64,000 nucleotides of DNA from Blastomyces gilchristii SLH14081 (Eukaryota > Ascomycota > Eurotiomycetes > Onygenales > Ajellomycetaceae): assembly GCF_000003855.2 (NCBI RefSeq), contig NW_003101675.1, positions 1,388,716 through 1,452,715 on the forward strand. The letters run 5' to 3'. Below, in pieces: positions 1-11,999 of this stretch. The position numbers and the translations under genes were made by a program. Positions within the stretch are counted from its first letter, which is position 1, and every line of letters begins with the position of its first letter. The notes below the pieces were generated by a model, which saw nothing but the letters and a program-made list of their open reading frames with translations, searched no databases and had not been told where the DNA came from.

Positions 1-283
1 TTAAGAAGATCTCTAAAATAGAAGTTCTATCAGATAAGTGAGTACACAACTGCAAGTTTAATAATAAAGATTAAATCATTAATTTTAGAGCTCATTGAGT
101 GGTAAGAGAATTACTACAGCAGTAGAGAAACCACTATACTAAATCTTATACAGTAGTAGTCTCAGGCTCAATAAGTCAAGTAATATTCACAATCATAATA
201 GCTAAGAGATGAAAAATAAAGTCAACTGATTATGTATCTATATTCTTGAATAGTATACTCTCATAATATGAGATAATCTATAT
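1..283 (+). mobile_element. Copia-1, left segment (start of reverse transcriptase region)
   Basis: This stretch aligns with about 58690-58937 of Copia-2, the segment leading into the reverse transcriptase. Shared blocks include the run ending in a match to 'gagataatctatat'. The element begins outside the window and is broken at 283 by Gypsy-A1; it resumes at 8100 after a duplicated TATAT. In-frame stops and loss of CC/GG/CG show it is decayed. It is a non-functional remnant. Confidence 0.8.
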
Positions 284-827
284 TGTCACGCCCCTGGCCG
301 CGCCAAGGCCCCGCTGCGGTTCCGCACGGCTCATCACTTCTCTGTGAATGATTTCATTCATCCCGCAGGCTCTTCAAACTGATTTCCAACCACTCTATGA
401 CATCATTCAGATATAATATAGAAAGATCTGATTAATGAATGTAAGAATCTCACTTCTATATAAGATTAGCAGATTACACTTTCTTAGCAGTGAGATGCTG
501 CTGAGATATTTCTTCAGCTATTCTCACTTATGAAATGAGAGAAGAGTATCTGCTCATTGTCTATATAGAATAGCTAGATGCTGACTCCTCATTAAAGAAG
601 TCAGTGATTTGTTTTTCTTCTACTGAAATATATATAAGAGTTACTGTATTTCTTATACAATCTTCTTAGTATACTAAGTATTATATCTGTGATATTCTTA
701 CAATAACTCTGTAGTTCATGAGCTCACTATTCAAGCAAGATAGTTAAGTCTACTTATACAGCTTCTTAAATAACTACTTCTATATAATACTGCAAACTAG
801 TCACTGCTTCAGTTCTACTATATTATA
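284..827 (+). repeat. 5' LTR of Gypsy-A1
   Basis: This is 544 bp and aligns end to end with 7556-8099, 33280-33824 and 40554-41098. The outer first 50 bp (from TGTCACGCCCCTGGCC) keep their GC content. The inner end is heavily mutated (TATATTATA where the other copies have CATGTTACA). Confidence 0.93.
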
Positions 828-1950
828 ATTTAAATTGATTAATCTGATTATAAGTTTGAATCAGTCAAGCTCTATTAATGAACTGATATAATCTTATACA
901 CTTATACTGAGACTGATCTGACTTCATTCTCTGAGAGAAACTTCACATCATTTTCTAGAGTGTGTACATCTCTATCTCAGCAGAAATTCAAGATTTCTGA
1001 ACTTACTGTATATTTTAATATAAGCTCTTCAACTGCTCTATTATCACTGCAGCCTCTACACATCTATATCTATTATAAAGATAGAGAGATTAAGATCAGA
1101 GATTCTCTAGGTTATAGGAGAAATACATTATCTGAATTTCACAACTTTATCTATATTCTTGAATAGAAATTCCACCTTAATCTGAGCTAGTTTAATACTT
1201 ATAAGATATAAGTAATATATATTATTCATCTTCTTGAAGGCATCTCTGCAACTACTTGAATTATTAAGAAGAGAAAGCTTGAGCATATCAATACTGTTAT
1301 AACTTAAAAAGAATTTAAAAACTTTCTACTGAACTAGATTGAAGATCACTGCAACTGCAGCTTTACAGTAGTATAGTAGTTCAACTTATTATATTAATAA
1401 GATAATAAGAATTCTTTCAACTTTAATATAAGATTTGAAGAATATTGAGAGAAATTAACTGATAATTTGAATCAATTAAAAACACAGCTTTATCTCATGA
1501 AGCTAACTCATAAGATGTAGATAATAATATCATAGTATCAGAGTTCATTAATTAATTACACTGAGCTTGTTAACTTGACTTTCTGAATCTATTTGAATAA
1601 TTAATACTCTGAGAAAAAGACTAATAAGATCTCTTCTAAGTAATTAATAATGAGATCTACACAGCACTGTGATAGCTCTAGTATGAAGAAAATAAAGAAG
1701 AATTTCAAGTGTTCTGATTCTTCACTCACTGTAAAGAAATATTAAAAAAGATTTAATAAAGATCTCTATTTTAACTGTGAAACTGATAATTACTATACTA
1801 GTGATTATAAGAAGCTGAAGAAGAGAAAGAACTGAGAAGATATCTTCTCAGAGTTAACTCTTCTTCTGACAAATATATCTGTAGAAGATAAAGAAGAGAA
1901 AGAAATAAAGAATTGATAATTCTTATATCTTTGAGTTTATATTATGATTA
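828..1950 (+). pseudogene. Gypsy-A1 gag (capsid/nucleocapsid) remnant
   Basis: The region between the 5' LTR and the protease encodes a gag-like product. An open stretch at 960-1166 (68 residues) contains a basic, proline-depleted gag segment and is matched by A2 at about 33958-34160. A decayed nucleocapsid zinc knuckle is visible near 1765-1810: the reading FNC...NYYTSDY keeps one Cys, while the later Cys and His positions appear as Tyr, consistent with G-to-A change. Stops interrupt the rest. The assignment rests on position and the knuckle remnant. Confidence 0.6.
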
Positions 1951-4900
1951 TAATGCATACTCTGAATAAGAAGATATTAGTGAGATATCTACTTAACTTC
2001 AGAATAAATATGAACTTCATACTCTATTTCTTTTCTTTGATAGAGAGTTGAAAGAAGATAGATCTGCTGAGCTATATAAAATTTACTGATAAAATAAAGT
2101 ATCACTATTTTAGCATAATTTAAGTGAAATGTGTAATCAGAGACTTAGAAGAAATCTTTAAGAAGAGCAGTCTGCTTCTTCACACTGTTAATATTATAGA
2201 TAAGAACATCATTCTAGATCTTCTATAATTAAGAGAAAACAATTCTCTTATTAACTGAGTTACATAGATGTGACAGTACTATCTCACTAATGATGAGACA
2301 GTAATAGAGAAATCTGAAGAGTTTCATTGAAAGAATCTTGAGAAAAAGATAGAGTTGATATACTGTGTAACAGATGACTGAGACTTAAGAACAGATGAAG
2401 AAGTTATCACTCTTACTATAAGATTAGCAGCAGTATTCATCATTGAAGACAGATATATATAATATCTCTTTATAGATTATAAGAATGTCTTTTCAGAAAG
2501 AGAAGTAACAAAGGTTTCTGATATCAAGATATAATATAAGATTCATCTTGAAGATGATATAACAGTACTATACAGACTTCTTTATAACTTGTCTGTAAAG
2601 AAATTGAATATTCTGTGTAAATATCTTGAGAAAGCATAATTAAAAAACTGGATACACTTATTAAAGAGTCTGACAGAGACATCTATACTCTTTGTACTTA
2701 AGAAGAACAGTAGACTACATCTATATATAGACTACAGAGATCTTAATAAGATGATGATTAAGAATTACTATTTATTACTATTAATTAATGAGATGATTGA
2801 TTGATTATCTAAAGAAAAGATGTTTTCAAAGATTGATATACAGAATATCTATCATAGAATCAGAGTTAATGAAGATGATGTTTGAAAAACAGCTTTTTGT
2901 ACTAAGTACAGCAATTTTGAATATCTTGTTTTATCTTTTAATCTTTATAACACTTCAGTCATCTTTCAGATCTATATAAATGAGATACTGCAGAGTCTTG
3001 TCAATGTCTTCTGTATAATGTACTTGAATAACATTCTGATCTTCTCAAAAACAGAGAAAGAACATGATACTCATATTCAAGAAGTATTGAGTCACTTAAG
3101 ACAGTATTAACTCTATACAAACACTGAAAAATGCTCATTCTATATGTAGAAGATTGATTTCTTAGATTATATTATTAAGATTAATAGCATTTCAATGAAC
3201 AGGAGCTGAGTCTCTGTCATTGAGAACTGACTGACACTGCAAATGTACTGTGAGATGCAGATGTTTCTAGAATTTGTGAATTTCTACAGATGATTCATCT
3301 ATACATATTCACAGATTACTGTCCCTCTTACAGATCTGTTAAAGAGAAGTGTGAAAGATAGGAAAATAAAACTGTTTACTCTCACTCAAGACACTGTAGA
3401 GATATTTACAGAATTAAAACAAGCTTTTACAGATATTATAATACTGAATCACTTTAACTCTGACTTACTCAGTCAGTGTGAGACTGATGTATCTGAGACT
3501 AAGATCTGTGAAATTCTTTCACAGCTAACACTGAAGACCTTTCAATGTTGAAAGAATCAGAGAATAATAATCTCTGAGAATACAGACAATAAAATATCTA
3601 TAAGAGAAGACTTTTTTACAGAGTCTATAAGATGCTGTGAATGAAGATTAGTGATCTTCTTCTTTAAGAAGTTATCACTCATGCAGAGAAGATATAATAC
3701 TCATGATTAAGAGATATTAGTAATTATTGAATTCTTTAAGATCTGATAACATTATCTTCAGAGTAGTAAGTACTCAGTACAAGTTATCACTGATTATATA
3801 AATCTGTGATACTTCTTAATAACAAAGAGCTTGATAGAATATCAAGCTAGATGAACAGAGCTGCTTTCAGAGTATGATTTCTATATCTGATATTATTCAG
3901 ATTAGCTTAATCTCACTGATACACTATCTAGACAGTCTGATTATAATATTATTAATAAGAAGCAGAATTCTATAAAAGAATCTCTGTCATCACTGCAGAA
4001 GAAGCTGACTGTAGAGAATTAAAATTCTCTGAAGCTCAGAAACAGCACTGATAAGACAGCTACATCACTTAGTATAGAAGATGAAAGAAAACTCAGATCT
4101 CTGCAGAAGACTAACACTGAAGATTATAAGCTTATTATATTATATCTTACTATCATTGAATTGATAAAGAATGAAATGATCTACACTCTTTCACTCTAAC
4201 TACTTTTGAAATTCATTAATAAGTTATAGAAGAGAGATGTCTCTACTGCAGCTTGAATTCAGAAATTGAAGAAGAAAGAATCTGATTTAAACTTCAAAGA
4301 GACAGACTCTGAGTAAGACAGTGCTGCTAAGAAACAAAGTCACTGATAACTAGCAGAATATGAACTTCTACTGCTGAATGATTCAGTCTTTATCTCTTAT
4401 AGCAGAGTGATGTGTCAGAAGTTATTGAGAATTGATTATAATGATTCTTATGTAAAGCACTTCAGATTAGAGAAGACTGAGAAGCTTCTAAAATATAAAT
4501 ATACTTAAGACAAGCTCTGAGCAGATGTCAAAGATTATATTAAGACTTGTAATATCTATCAAAGAATAAAGATTTCACAGTATAAGTAATATAGCAAGTT
4601 AATATCACTATCTATTTTAAAGAGCTCATGATAGAATCTATTGATGAATTTCATAGTTAATCTATCAAAGTTGATAAGAGTCAAAGAATATGACTTAATT
4701 TTAATTATTATTAACTACTTCACAAAGATGATTAAATATATCTCTATTTATAAAAAGATTAAAGCCTCTGAATTGACTGGTCTGTTTTTAAATACTATCA
4801 TTTATAATCATAGTGCTCTGAAATTATTAATAATAGATTAAGAATTTCTCTTCATCAGCAAATACTGATTAGTCTTTTAATATCATCTTATAATAAAATA

Positions 4901-5760
4901 TCTTCTCAGTACTGTATTTCATTCACAGAGAGATGATTAGACTGAATGTCAGAATCAGACATTAGAACAGCATCTTCAAGCATTCTATTTATATTATTAG
5001 AATGATTAGCCTAAATATCTTCTAACTACTGAATTCATGTATAATAATGTAAAGAATGTAATCTTAAAGATATCTTCTTTCTATACTTATTATAAATATA
5101 ATCCTTCATTACTCAGTGATATCATGAATAACATTTCAAAGAGAAGAATAGACAGTTAGAATATTAAATAGATACAGAGAACAGAGTATCTCTGAGTATT
5201 AGAAGTAAAAGTAAGATTGAAACTGTTAAATAAAATTCATGAGAAGATAATGAAAAGTATTTACTATGCTTAGAAGTAGCAGATGAAATACTATAATTAA
5301 AAACATCATTTAATGAAGTTCTTGATAGAGAATTAAGTACTACTTTCAGCAAAGAATATCAAGATAATAAGACTATGTAAGAAGCTCAGTGAGTGATGAC
5401 TAGAATCTTTCTCAGTAATAAGAGTGATAAATAAGCAGATATATAAGTTGAAATTATTCTCAGAATTGAAATCAATTCATTCTATTTTTCACATTTTCTA
5501 TTTAAAGCTCTATAAGTAATACTCTGAGACAGAGCTGTCTTGACTGAATGATATCAAGATTGAGAGTGATACTGAATATCTTATGAAGAAAATATTGAAT
5601 AAGTGAATATATTATAGTATGCTTCAATATCTTGTTAAATAAGAAAATTATTTATTATCAGAGAATTTATAAGAACTGTTTAAGTATTTGAAAAATGCTG
5701 AGAAAGAGATTGCAAGCTATGAGACAGCTAGTAGAGACTACTCTATTATATATCAGAGAT
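1951..5760 (+). pseudogene. Gypsy-A1 pol: protease, reverse transcriptase, RNase H, integrase, chromodomain
   Basis: Domains appear in Ty3/Gypsy order. Protease end is near 2190-2275 (IILDLL...NSLINWVTQ, matching the usual ILGLPWL...P.IDW). Reverse transcriptase is about 2660-3260, with FSKIDIQNIYHRIRV near 2818 and the catalytic box at 3021-3032 reading YLNN instead of YLDD. RNase H spans about 3350-3800. Integrase spans about 4400-5100: its HHCC finger has lost residues (CNIYQ for C..CQ near 4540), and the core MNFIV...YDLILIIINYF lies at 4641-4841. A chromodomain-like segment (SDTEY...KIL, then QYLVKxENY) is at about 5560-5715. Many TGA, TAA and TAG stops fall at expected Trp and Gln codons. 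The loss of both catalytic Asp residues means the enzyme would be dead even if the frame were open. Confidence 0.88.
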
Positions 5761-6423
5761 ATTAGATAAGAAATGATGCTTAAGACTTCTTATTTTTCTT
5801 AAAGAATTTTTTAGAGATAATCTTATAGTAATGAGTCAGTGTCTTATGAACTCTGTAACACTCTTCTTCTATTCTCTTTCAAAGAGTTTTTAGAAGTTTA
5901 ATGAGACTATACAAGTGTAAAATTCCTATAGCAGTTAATAAGAAAAGAAAGAAATATTTGAAATTAATAAAGATTAATATTATTAACTCACATATCACTG
6001 CTATTCTAATTGAGCTGCAGTCTGCTGAAAAAGTAAAAAGAGAGATCAGAGTCTACTTATCAATAATTATATTATTATCAAACTCATTCTTTACTATTAA
6101 AGTCTCAAGCATCAGTATCTTTATCTGTTAAGAAGTTAGTACTGCAGTGCTGCAGAAGAGTATAAGATATACATGAAGTTATCAACTTATTAATTTATAA
6201 AGCATTTTCATAATCTACTATAATTGAAGTGAGATTCTCTTTAATCAGTGATTTGTCTCTGTGATACTTTCAATGATAATATCAGCTGATCTCTTCTTAA
6301 GATCAGTTATTCTGAGATGTTTTTTCATCTCAGAGACTTATACTTTAATCTTCTTTTACAGATGAGTAAGAGAGATCTCTTCAGTCTTGATAGAATTCAT
6401 CAATACTTGAAGCTCTGAGATTC

Positions 6424-7138
6424 TTACTCTATACTACTTAAGTATCTGAACTTCTTGTCAGAACTGACACAATGTCTTCTTGTAAAATAGATAATACTTA
6501 CAGAGAGATAGAAGTTATTGTTACAGATATAACAGAAACAATAAGAGTGAGAGAAGAGATAAGTGTATAAGATCTCTTCTTTCTTCAGCTGCTTAGCACA
6601 GAATAGACAAGTGATAATATCAGTTAGAGACTGTATCAGAGCCTTCTCACAGAGAGAAGACAAAGAAACTGCAGAACTCTGCAGACTCAACTCAGCAGTA
6701 TTCTGAGCAGGGCTCAGATATATCACAGAAGAGAAACTACAGATTAAGATTCTCAGAGCTACTATCTCTGAAATCAAGCTCTCTCTGAGATTCTCTCTGA
6801 ATAATCACACAGAGTCATACATCACTGTATTAACTGAGAAGAGAGACAGTGTTATAACAGTTATAAGAGAAGCAGAGAGAGAACTGAATACAGATAAACT
6901 GACTGATAGAAGAAATAACATCTCACTGCAAGACATAGCAACTATCACTGCAGCTATAAGAGAAGTAGAAGAAGAAGAAGATGTGATAATAAGAGCAGTA
7001 CTCTCACAGCTTATTGACACTGTCATCTCTGCCTTCAACCTGGCTTTTTTAACAGTAATGAAGACTGCAGCTGCATCACAAAGACATTTAATCACTAGAA
7101 AATATCAGAATACACTCTTTATTATCTTTCAAGAATAA
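6424..7138. pseudogene. Gypsy-A1 accessory region, open on both strands
   Basis: Between the chromodomain and the 3' LTR there is an unusually open segment. On the plus strand, 6563-7138 (191 codons and a stop) has one internal stop, a TGA at 6704 that sits where Trp would fit. The product is charged and helical looking (AFSQREDKE..., REAERELN, REVEEEEDV). On the minus strand, 7095-6424 is open apart from one TGA between 6778 and 6804, with a serine-rich first half and a second half containing CLFCAKQLKKEE and CFCYIC. Both readings are conserved in Gypsy-A2. The plus reading has more ordinary protein composition; the minus reading has paired cysteines. I do not recognise a family and cannot decide the strand. 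Confidence 0.45.
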
Positions 7139-7555
7139 TGCTCTCATACACTCACTATTAAAGATGAGAAAGAAGGGGAAAAAATATGTTATAAGAGAGA
7201 AGAATCTTTTCAAAAAAATTCTGTCACTACTGTTAACTTATCTCTAAAATACATCACTTTTACAGAGAATTTCATACATAGAATGAAATATGATGAGTGA
7301 TCTGCAAGTCACTTATTATCTATGTTTTTCATATTTTAAATTGATATATAAGAAACCTACTTATCACATAGTTGATTTGAACAGAGATGAGAAAGAAAGA
7401 TCTACACAGTCAGCAGAAAAACTCATCTATTTCTTTGTATCATACACAGCATATACACTGTCAAATCAGTTAATACCTGTTACTATATAATAAAGATAAT
7501 TTCTAATTCAGTAATATTAAGAACATCAGAACTATATTCTTAAAGAGAATGATAT
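7139..7555 (+). other. Gypsy-A1 internal non-coding tail before the 3' LTR
   Basis: This sequence lies between the accessory region and the 3' LTR and is alignable with about 40127-40553 of Gypsy-A2. Short open frames here are not supported as genes. It should contain the polypurine tract for plus-strand priming, but mutation makes this unclear. Confidence 0.5.
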
Positions 7556-8099
7556 TATCATATCTCTGACTATATCAAGATCTCACTGTAGTTCTGTACA
7601 GCTCTTCACTTCTCTACAGATGATTTCATTCATCTCACAGATTATTCAAACCAGTTTTCAATCACTCTATGACATTATTCGGATATATTATAGAAAGATT
7701 CAATTGATAAATATAAGCACTCTGCTTTTATATCAGATCAGCAGATTACACTTTCTTGACAGTGAGATGTCACTGAGATATTTCTCCAGCTATTCTCACT
7801 CATGAAATGAGAGAAGAGTATTCACTCATTGTCTATATAGAATAGCTAGATGCTGTCTTCTCATTAAAGAAGTCAGTAATTTATTTTTCTTCTACTGAAA
7901 TATATATAAGAGTTACTGCATTTCTTATACAATCTTCTTAGTATACTAAGTATTATATCTGTGATATTCTCATAATAACTCTGTAGCTCATGAGCTCACT
8001 ATTCAAGCAAGATAGTCAAGCTCACTTATACAGATTCTCAAACAACTACCTCTACATGACGCCGCTGACTGGCCACTGCTTCAGTTCCGTCATGTTACA
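7556..8099 (+). repeat. 3' LTR of Gypsy-A1
   Basis: This is 544 bp. Its inner end reads TATCATATCTCTGAC where the 5' LTR has TGTCACGCCCCTGGC. Its outer end (8045-8099) keeps GCCGCTGACTGGCCACTGC, whereas the matching inner end of the 5' LTR is mutated. The TSD TATAT follows. Confidence 0.93.
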
Positions 8100-9499
8100 T
8101 ATATACAACTTTCTTCAGACATCAAATACAGCTGAGGCAGATTAGTAGAACTCATATATTAAAGCTTATATAAAATGAAGCAGCCAGTGAGAATGTGATA
8201 TTTTCTCGTGACAGAATATCTCACTTTGCTAGAATTCTGTATATCACTCTATAACAGCAGATTTATATATTATTTTATTCATAAGATATATTTAATACTT
8301 CATGTCAATGATTGCAGTGTTACAGAGCTGCAAGAGGCTGAAATAGACTGAGTTTTGAATAAGATTGTGAAGCTCTTCAAGACCAAGAATATTGAAGAGA
8401 ATAAGCTCTATCTAGAGATAAAAGTGAAGTGTTAAAAGAATGAAGATTTAGCAGTTATACAGAGCTGCTATATCAATGAGATTCTTGAAGATTTTGAAAT
8501 AAATAAGGTCAATTCAGCAAAGATCTCTATAACAGTGAGTAGACAGCTTGAATTTTCCTCTGATGATGACAGAGATCTAGATGATGAATTTACTCGTACA
8601 AGATATTATTAAGAACTAGACTTATTATAATATTTAATTATAAGTAGCAGATCTGATCTAGTGTTCATAATCAATTACTTATCAAGATTCAATTCTTATC
8701 TGAATAAGAACTGCTGAGCAGTGTTCAAACACATTCTACACTATCTTAAGAAGATGAAAATGATGGGTATTCTATAGAAGAAGAAAATAGATAAGAATGA
8801 ATTAAATTCTATTACTTATTACAATTCAGATCGAGCAGGTATAGATTCTCAGTTTAAATTAACATCTGTCTATATTATAATGATTAATGAGTTCTCTATA
8901 TCATTATGTTTGCAGCATCAAACCTTCACTGTGAAATTGACTATAAAGGCTGAATATATTGCTGTTAGTGATATTGTGTGTGAATTGATCTGACTCAATG
9001 ACATACTGTATGACACTGAATTACTGAAAGAAAAGGAAAAGATCTGCTCAAATCTGCAGATTAATAATAAGAGAGTTATCAATCTTGTAAAAGAGAAGTC
9101 TCTAATCAGATAATCAAGACATATAGAGATCTGATATCATATTCTTCAAGAACTCATTGAAAAGAATGAAATAGACCTTTTTCATATCAGTTCTACTGTT
9201 AATAAAGCAGATGAATTTACAAACCCTTTAGTGAAGCTCACATTCATTGATTTCATTGAGAAGTTAGATTTGGCCGAGATTAATTGATTTTTACAGCCTA
9301 GAATGAGTGCAAGAGAAATACAGAGATGAATAATTATTTATGTGTTTCTTTTGATTTTTTACAGTTATAATCTGTACGGGCATCTTCTCTAATCAGGTAA
9401 TCAGAGTCTAAAGCGTGTAATTAATTATTATTGCATTTTTGAGAGAATTGAGAATGAGAAGGGCCCCGTGTGACGGCTTATAGACGTAGCAAGAGAAGG
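8100..9499 (+). pseudogene. Copia-1 reverse transcriptase end and RNase H
   Basis: The segment resumes Copia-1 after Gypsy-A1 and aligns with about 58933-60338 of Copia-2. RNase H is clear at about 8760-9289: YNSDRAG...DSQFK, then KAEYIAVS, then RHIEIWYHIL, and a C-terminal LVKLTFIDFIEKL like the usual TKPL...F..F...LGL. Several stops remain and the start is gone. A purine-rich tract (AGCAAGAGAAGG, 9488-9499) lies directly before the LTR and would have primed plus-strand synthesis. Confidence 0.85.
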
Positions 9500-9601
9500 T
9501 GTTGATAATTACTACATCTATTCTAGTCATGTATTACTTCAACTCTATTTAGTGTAACTCGCGTAGATAGATTACATGTATAATAATATTATTCTTCAAG
9601 A
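9500..9601 (+). repeat. 3' LTR of Copia-1
   Basis: This is about 102 bp, beginning TGTTGATAATTACTAC and ending TTCTTCAAGA. It aligns with the 107-bp Copia-2 LTRs at 55244-55350 and 60339-60445 and shares the core TAGTGTAACTCGCGTAG. It is shorter by about 5 bases near its end and partly mutated. Confidence 0.85.
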
Positions 9602-9806
9602 ATATATATATTACATATGAGATAACGTGTAGATGAAGTGATTGCTATAACAATACTACTGAGATAAATGCTACTCTCTCTCTGACTTTATCATATGACA
9701 TCTTAAACATTCTAAAAAAGATCAATTATCTCTTGCAAATCTAGCTATATTATTCTCAAATTCATTCAAATGATGTTATCTGTATTAAGTTTTAATATTC
9801 TATTTC
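9602..9806 (-). mobile_element. Copia-D 3' LTR and last internal bases
   Basis: Bases 9602-9675 match 54736-54813 (shared pattern TATATATATTACATA, then CACGTGTAG or AACGTGTAG, then GCTAC). Next to it on the right is a pyrimidine run (CTCTCTCTCTGAC, 9675-9687). On the minus strand this is a purine tract directly upstream of the LTR, as expected for a 3' LTR. The remaining 120 bases hold no domain I can identify. The reverse transcriptase of D is missing, lost between here and 31257. The left LTR limit against Copia-1 is uncertain. Confidence 0.6.
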
Positions 9807-10065
9807 TGTAAGAATAAGTGCTCGCAGGGTGATTATTCGGGTGTTTGCAGCTTGATGTGATATGTACTGTTAACTACTAGAAGTATTCACAGTAGAAAGA
9901 TAAAATATAGAAATTAAATGTATATTAGCATTCAAGCTGAGTTGTGAATAGTATTCACGAACTTCAGTCTATATAGTTGTCTGTAGTCAAGGGCTGCTAA
10001 CCCTATTAATTATATGAGAGATAGAAATAGAGATAAAGAATCTGTGAGAAGTGAGATTTCTTACA
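9807..10065 (-). repeat. 3' LTR of the minus-strand Gypsy-B
   Basis: This is 259 bp with TGTAAGAA at the left and TTCTTACA at the right on the plus strand, matching 43439-43697, 50525-50782 and 31000-31256. The outer (left) end keeps CTCGCAGGGTGATTATTCGG. The inner (right) end is mutated. Confidence 0.9.
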
Positions 10066-11160
10066 TATCTCTTCCTCTCTAAGACTTCATCTGTGAAGCC
10101 TTTCACTGAGTGACTTCATAGAATCAGCTCAGCACTGCAGTGATACTCACTAAAAATCCTTTATATCTATAAAAAATCTCAGTGAGGAAAAATCCCTTGT
10201 TATTACAAAGAGAAAAGAGTCTGTCACTCAGTTTCTTATTTCATGAGATTCTTTATAATCTACAGATTCTTCTCTGACTATCACACAGATTTATCTTATA
10301 TCTTTTATACAGAAGAGTTTCAGTTAACTCTTAATTATTTTCATAAAATTCTTATATAATTATTATACAGATTTATCTCACAGATGAATCACTCTCTGTG
10401 AGATTACTCTTATCAAAGAGAAGTATTTATAAGTTAATCTTTCACTTATTCTTATAAATCATTGTTTTTTAACACTGTAGAATTGTGAGGAATTTTTCAT
10501 TCTTTCATCAACTCTGTAGAATTGTAGAATCAAGATATTCACAGTCTACAATTACTCTTTATAGTTATATAGAAAGATTCAGATCTGTGATTTATAATCA
10601 CTCTTTATTTACTAGAGTGATCTGACTGTTTCACAGAATTATTTATAGTGTAAGTAAATCTCTCTAGAGTAGTATAAATATTTCAGATCTGTTTATAAAA
10701 TCTTATCTTCTTTTCTCTTTTTCTGTAATAGCTCTTATTCTTATAAACTGTGAGTATTCTCATTCATCTGTGAAGTGTTTTTACTCAGATAATAGAGAGA
10801 GAGTGTTTCTGACAATGTCTGCATGTTGATTCAAGAACTTCTCAAGAATAAAAATTTTTTCAATTTCAATATCTTTATAAATAATATCTGACTGCTGCTG
10901 AGCTTCTTGTGAATATCTCTGTGACTTCTCTAATCACTTTTTATCAGCTGATGAAGCAGGGATGTTATTACTTACAACAGTGTCTTCACTTCTTTCAGCT
11001 CTGTCACTGCACTCAATCTTCAGATCAGCGGTCAATCTCATATCTTCTTCAGATCAGTCTCTGACTTTAAGCAGTATAGTTCTCTTCTTTGCTGTAAGTC
11101 TTCTTATAAGTAATTTCTTACAGATTCTAGCTGACAGTTCTTACAAAGCTCTCAGTTTTG
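10066..11160 (-). other. Gypsy-B 3' internal non-coding stretch
   Basis: This AT-rich stretch aligns in reverse with about 49330-50524 and, for the LTR-proximal part, with 30250-30999. It contains repeated versions of a short motif near ATCACACAGATTTATCTTA, with a weak internal periodicity. A serine-rich open frame at 10962-11192 on the plus strand is not shared usefully with the other copy, and I treat it as chance. Confidence 0.6.
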
Positions 11161-11343
11161 TCAGTGTCTTCTGCAGTCTTGCAGGCCTATGATCACTCTC
11201 TCTCTGCTCACACAATCTCTGATCAGACATATGCAAATATATCTAGATTCTCTATCAATGATTCTCACATCACAGCACATTTTCACAATCTCATTATCAA
11301 TGAGAGATGAATTTCTGAGCATCTGTAAAATCTGAGTAATCAA
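11161..11343 (-). pseudogene. Gypsy-B accessory ORF, fragment
   Basis: This 60-residue minus-strand frame matches the C-terminal half of the 108-residue ORF at 48998-49324. Conserved positions include ILQMLRNSS / LQILRDSSS, RESR.I.I.LI.DC.SRE and II.LQ.CR. It lies downstream of the chromodomain in both copies. The function is unknown. It is shorter here because stops replace upstream codons. Confidence 0.5.
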
Positions 11344-11999
11344 GACAATGTGAATGTCATGAATTCATGATGAGAGTTGATCTGAACAGATGAGCTCTCT
11401 CTTCATATCTTAATTATTTCCAGGCTGAATACTCCAGCACAACTGAGAGAGTGAACACAGCTTTATAAGAGATATCTGATCACACACATAGACAGTCAGC
11501 TCTTAAGACTCTGCTACAACTGTACATGCTCTGATGTCTGACTTCTCTGAAGTCTGTGCATTTCTGATAATCTTCATATTAAATGTAATAATTATCTGTA
11601 TCACAGATATAATGCTCTCTGCTTCTTTGAAGAAGAAAATTGATAGTTATAAGAGAATTGAGTGTTGTGAATATTGAGAATGTGAGTTTAAATTTTCTTT
11701 ATTTTTTCTTTATTAATCTCTAAATTGTGTTCACAGCTCTATTTTTATTTTCTTATTTTTTCACTTTAATAAGAGTATGATTTCTTCTTCTCTTTGTATA
11801 TACTACAGACTATTCATCTCAGTAGAAACTCATTATCTTATAGACTAGAGTTTGTAAATAACAGTATTAATATCTTTATTATAATTAGATTCTTAGTGAA
11901 GACTGTATTATTCTGACTTATCAGAATTTATAGTATAAAAGTCATATCTTAGCTTCTGCAGATATCTTATCTGCTCAGATGATTCTTAAGTGAACTTAT

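Larger units (their letters stand above)
284..8099 (+). mobile_element. Gypsy-A1: full-length Ty3/Gypsy chromovirus, decayed
   Basis: The element is 7816 bp with two 544-bp LTRs (284-827 and 7556-8099), starting TGTCAC and ending GTTACA. It is flanked by a perfect 5-bp duplication TATAT (279-283 and 8100-8104). The uninterrupted site is visible in Copia-2 near 58930, where only one TATAT occurs. The order is LTR, gag, protease, reverse transcriptase, RNase H, integrase, chromodomain, accessory region, LTR. A second copy of almost identical length (A2) lies at 33280-41098. Every coding domain carries stops, so it cannot move on its own. Confidence 0.93.

Noticed and set aside
5164..5352. Minus-strand serine/leucine-rich frames over Gypsy-A integrase (also 38158-38346)
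   Set aside because: They are antisense shadows of the pol region; they recur because the two elements are copies.
10962..11192. 76-codon plus-strand frame in Gypsy-B as an antisense gene
   Set aside because: It is not preserved in the other Gypsy-B copy, and its composition is that of random TCT-rich sequence.
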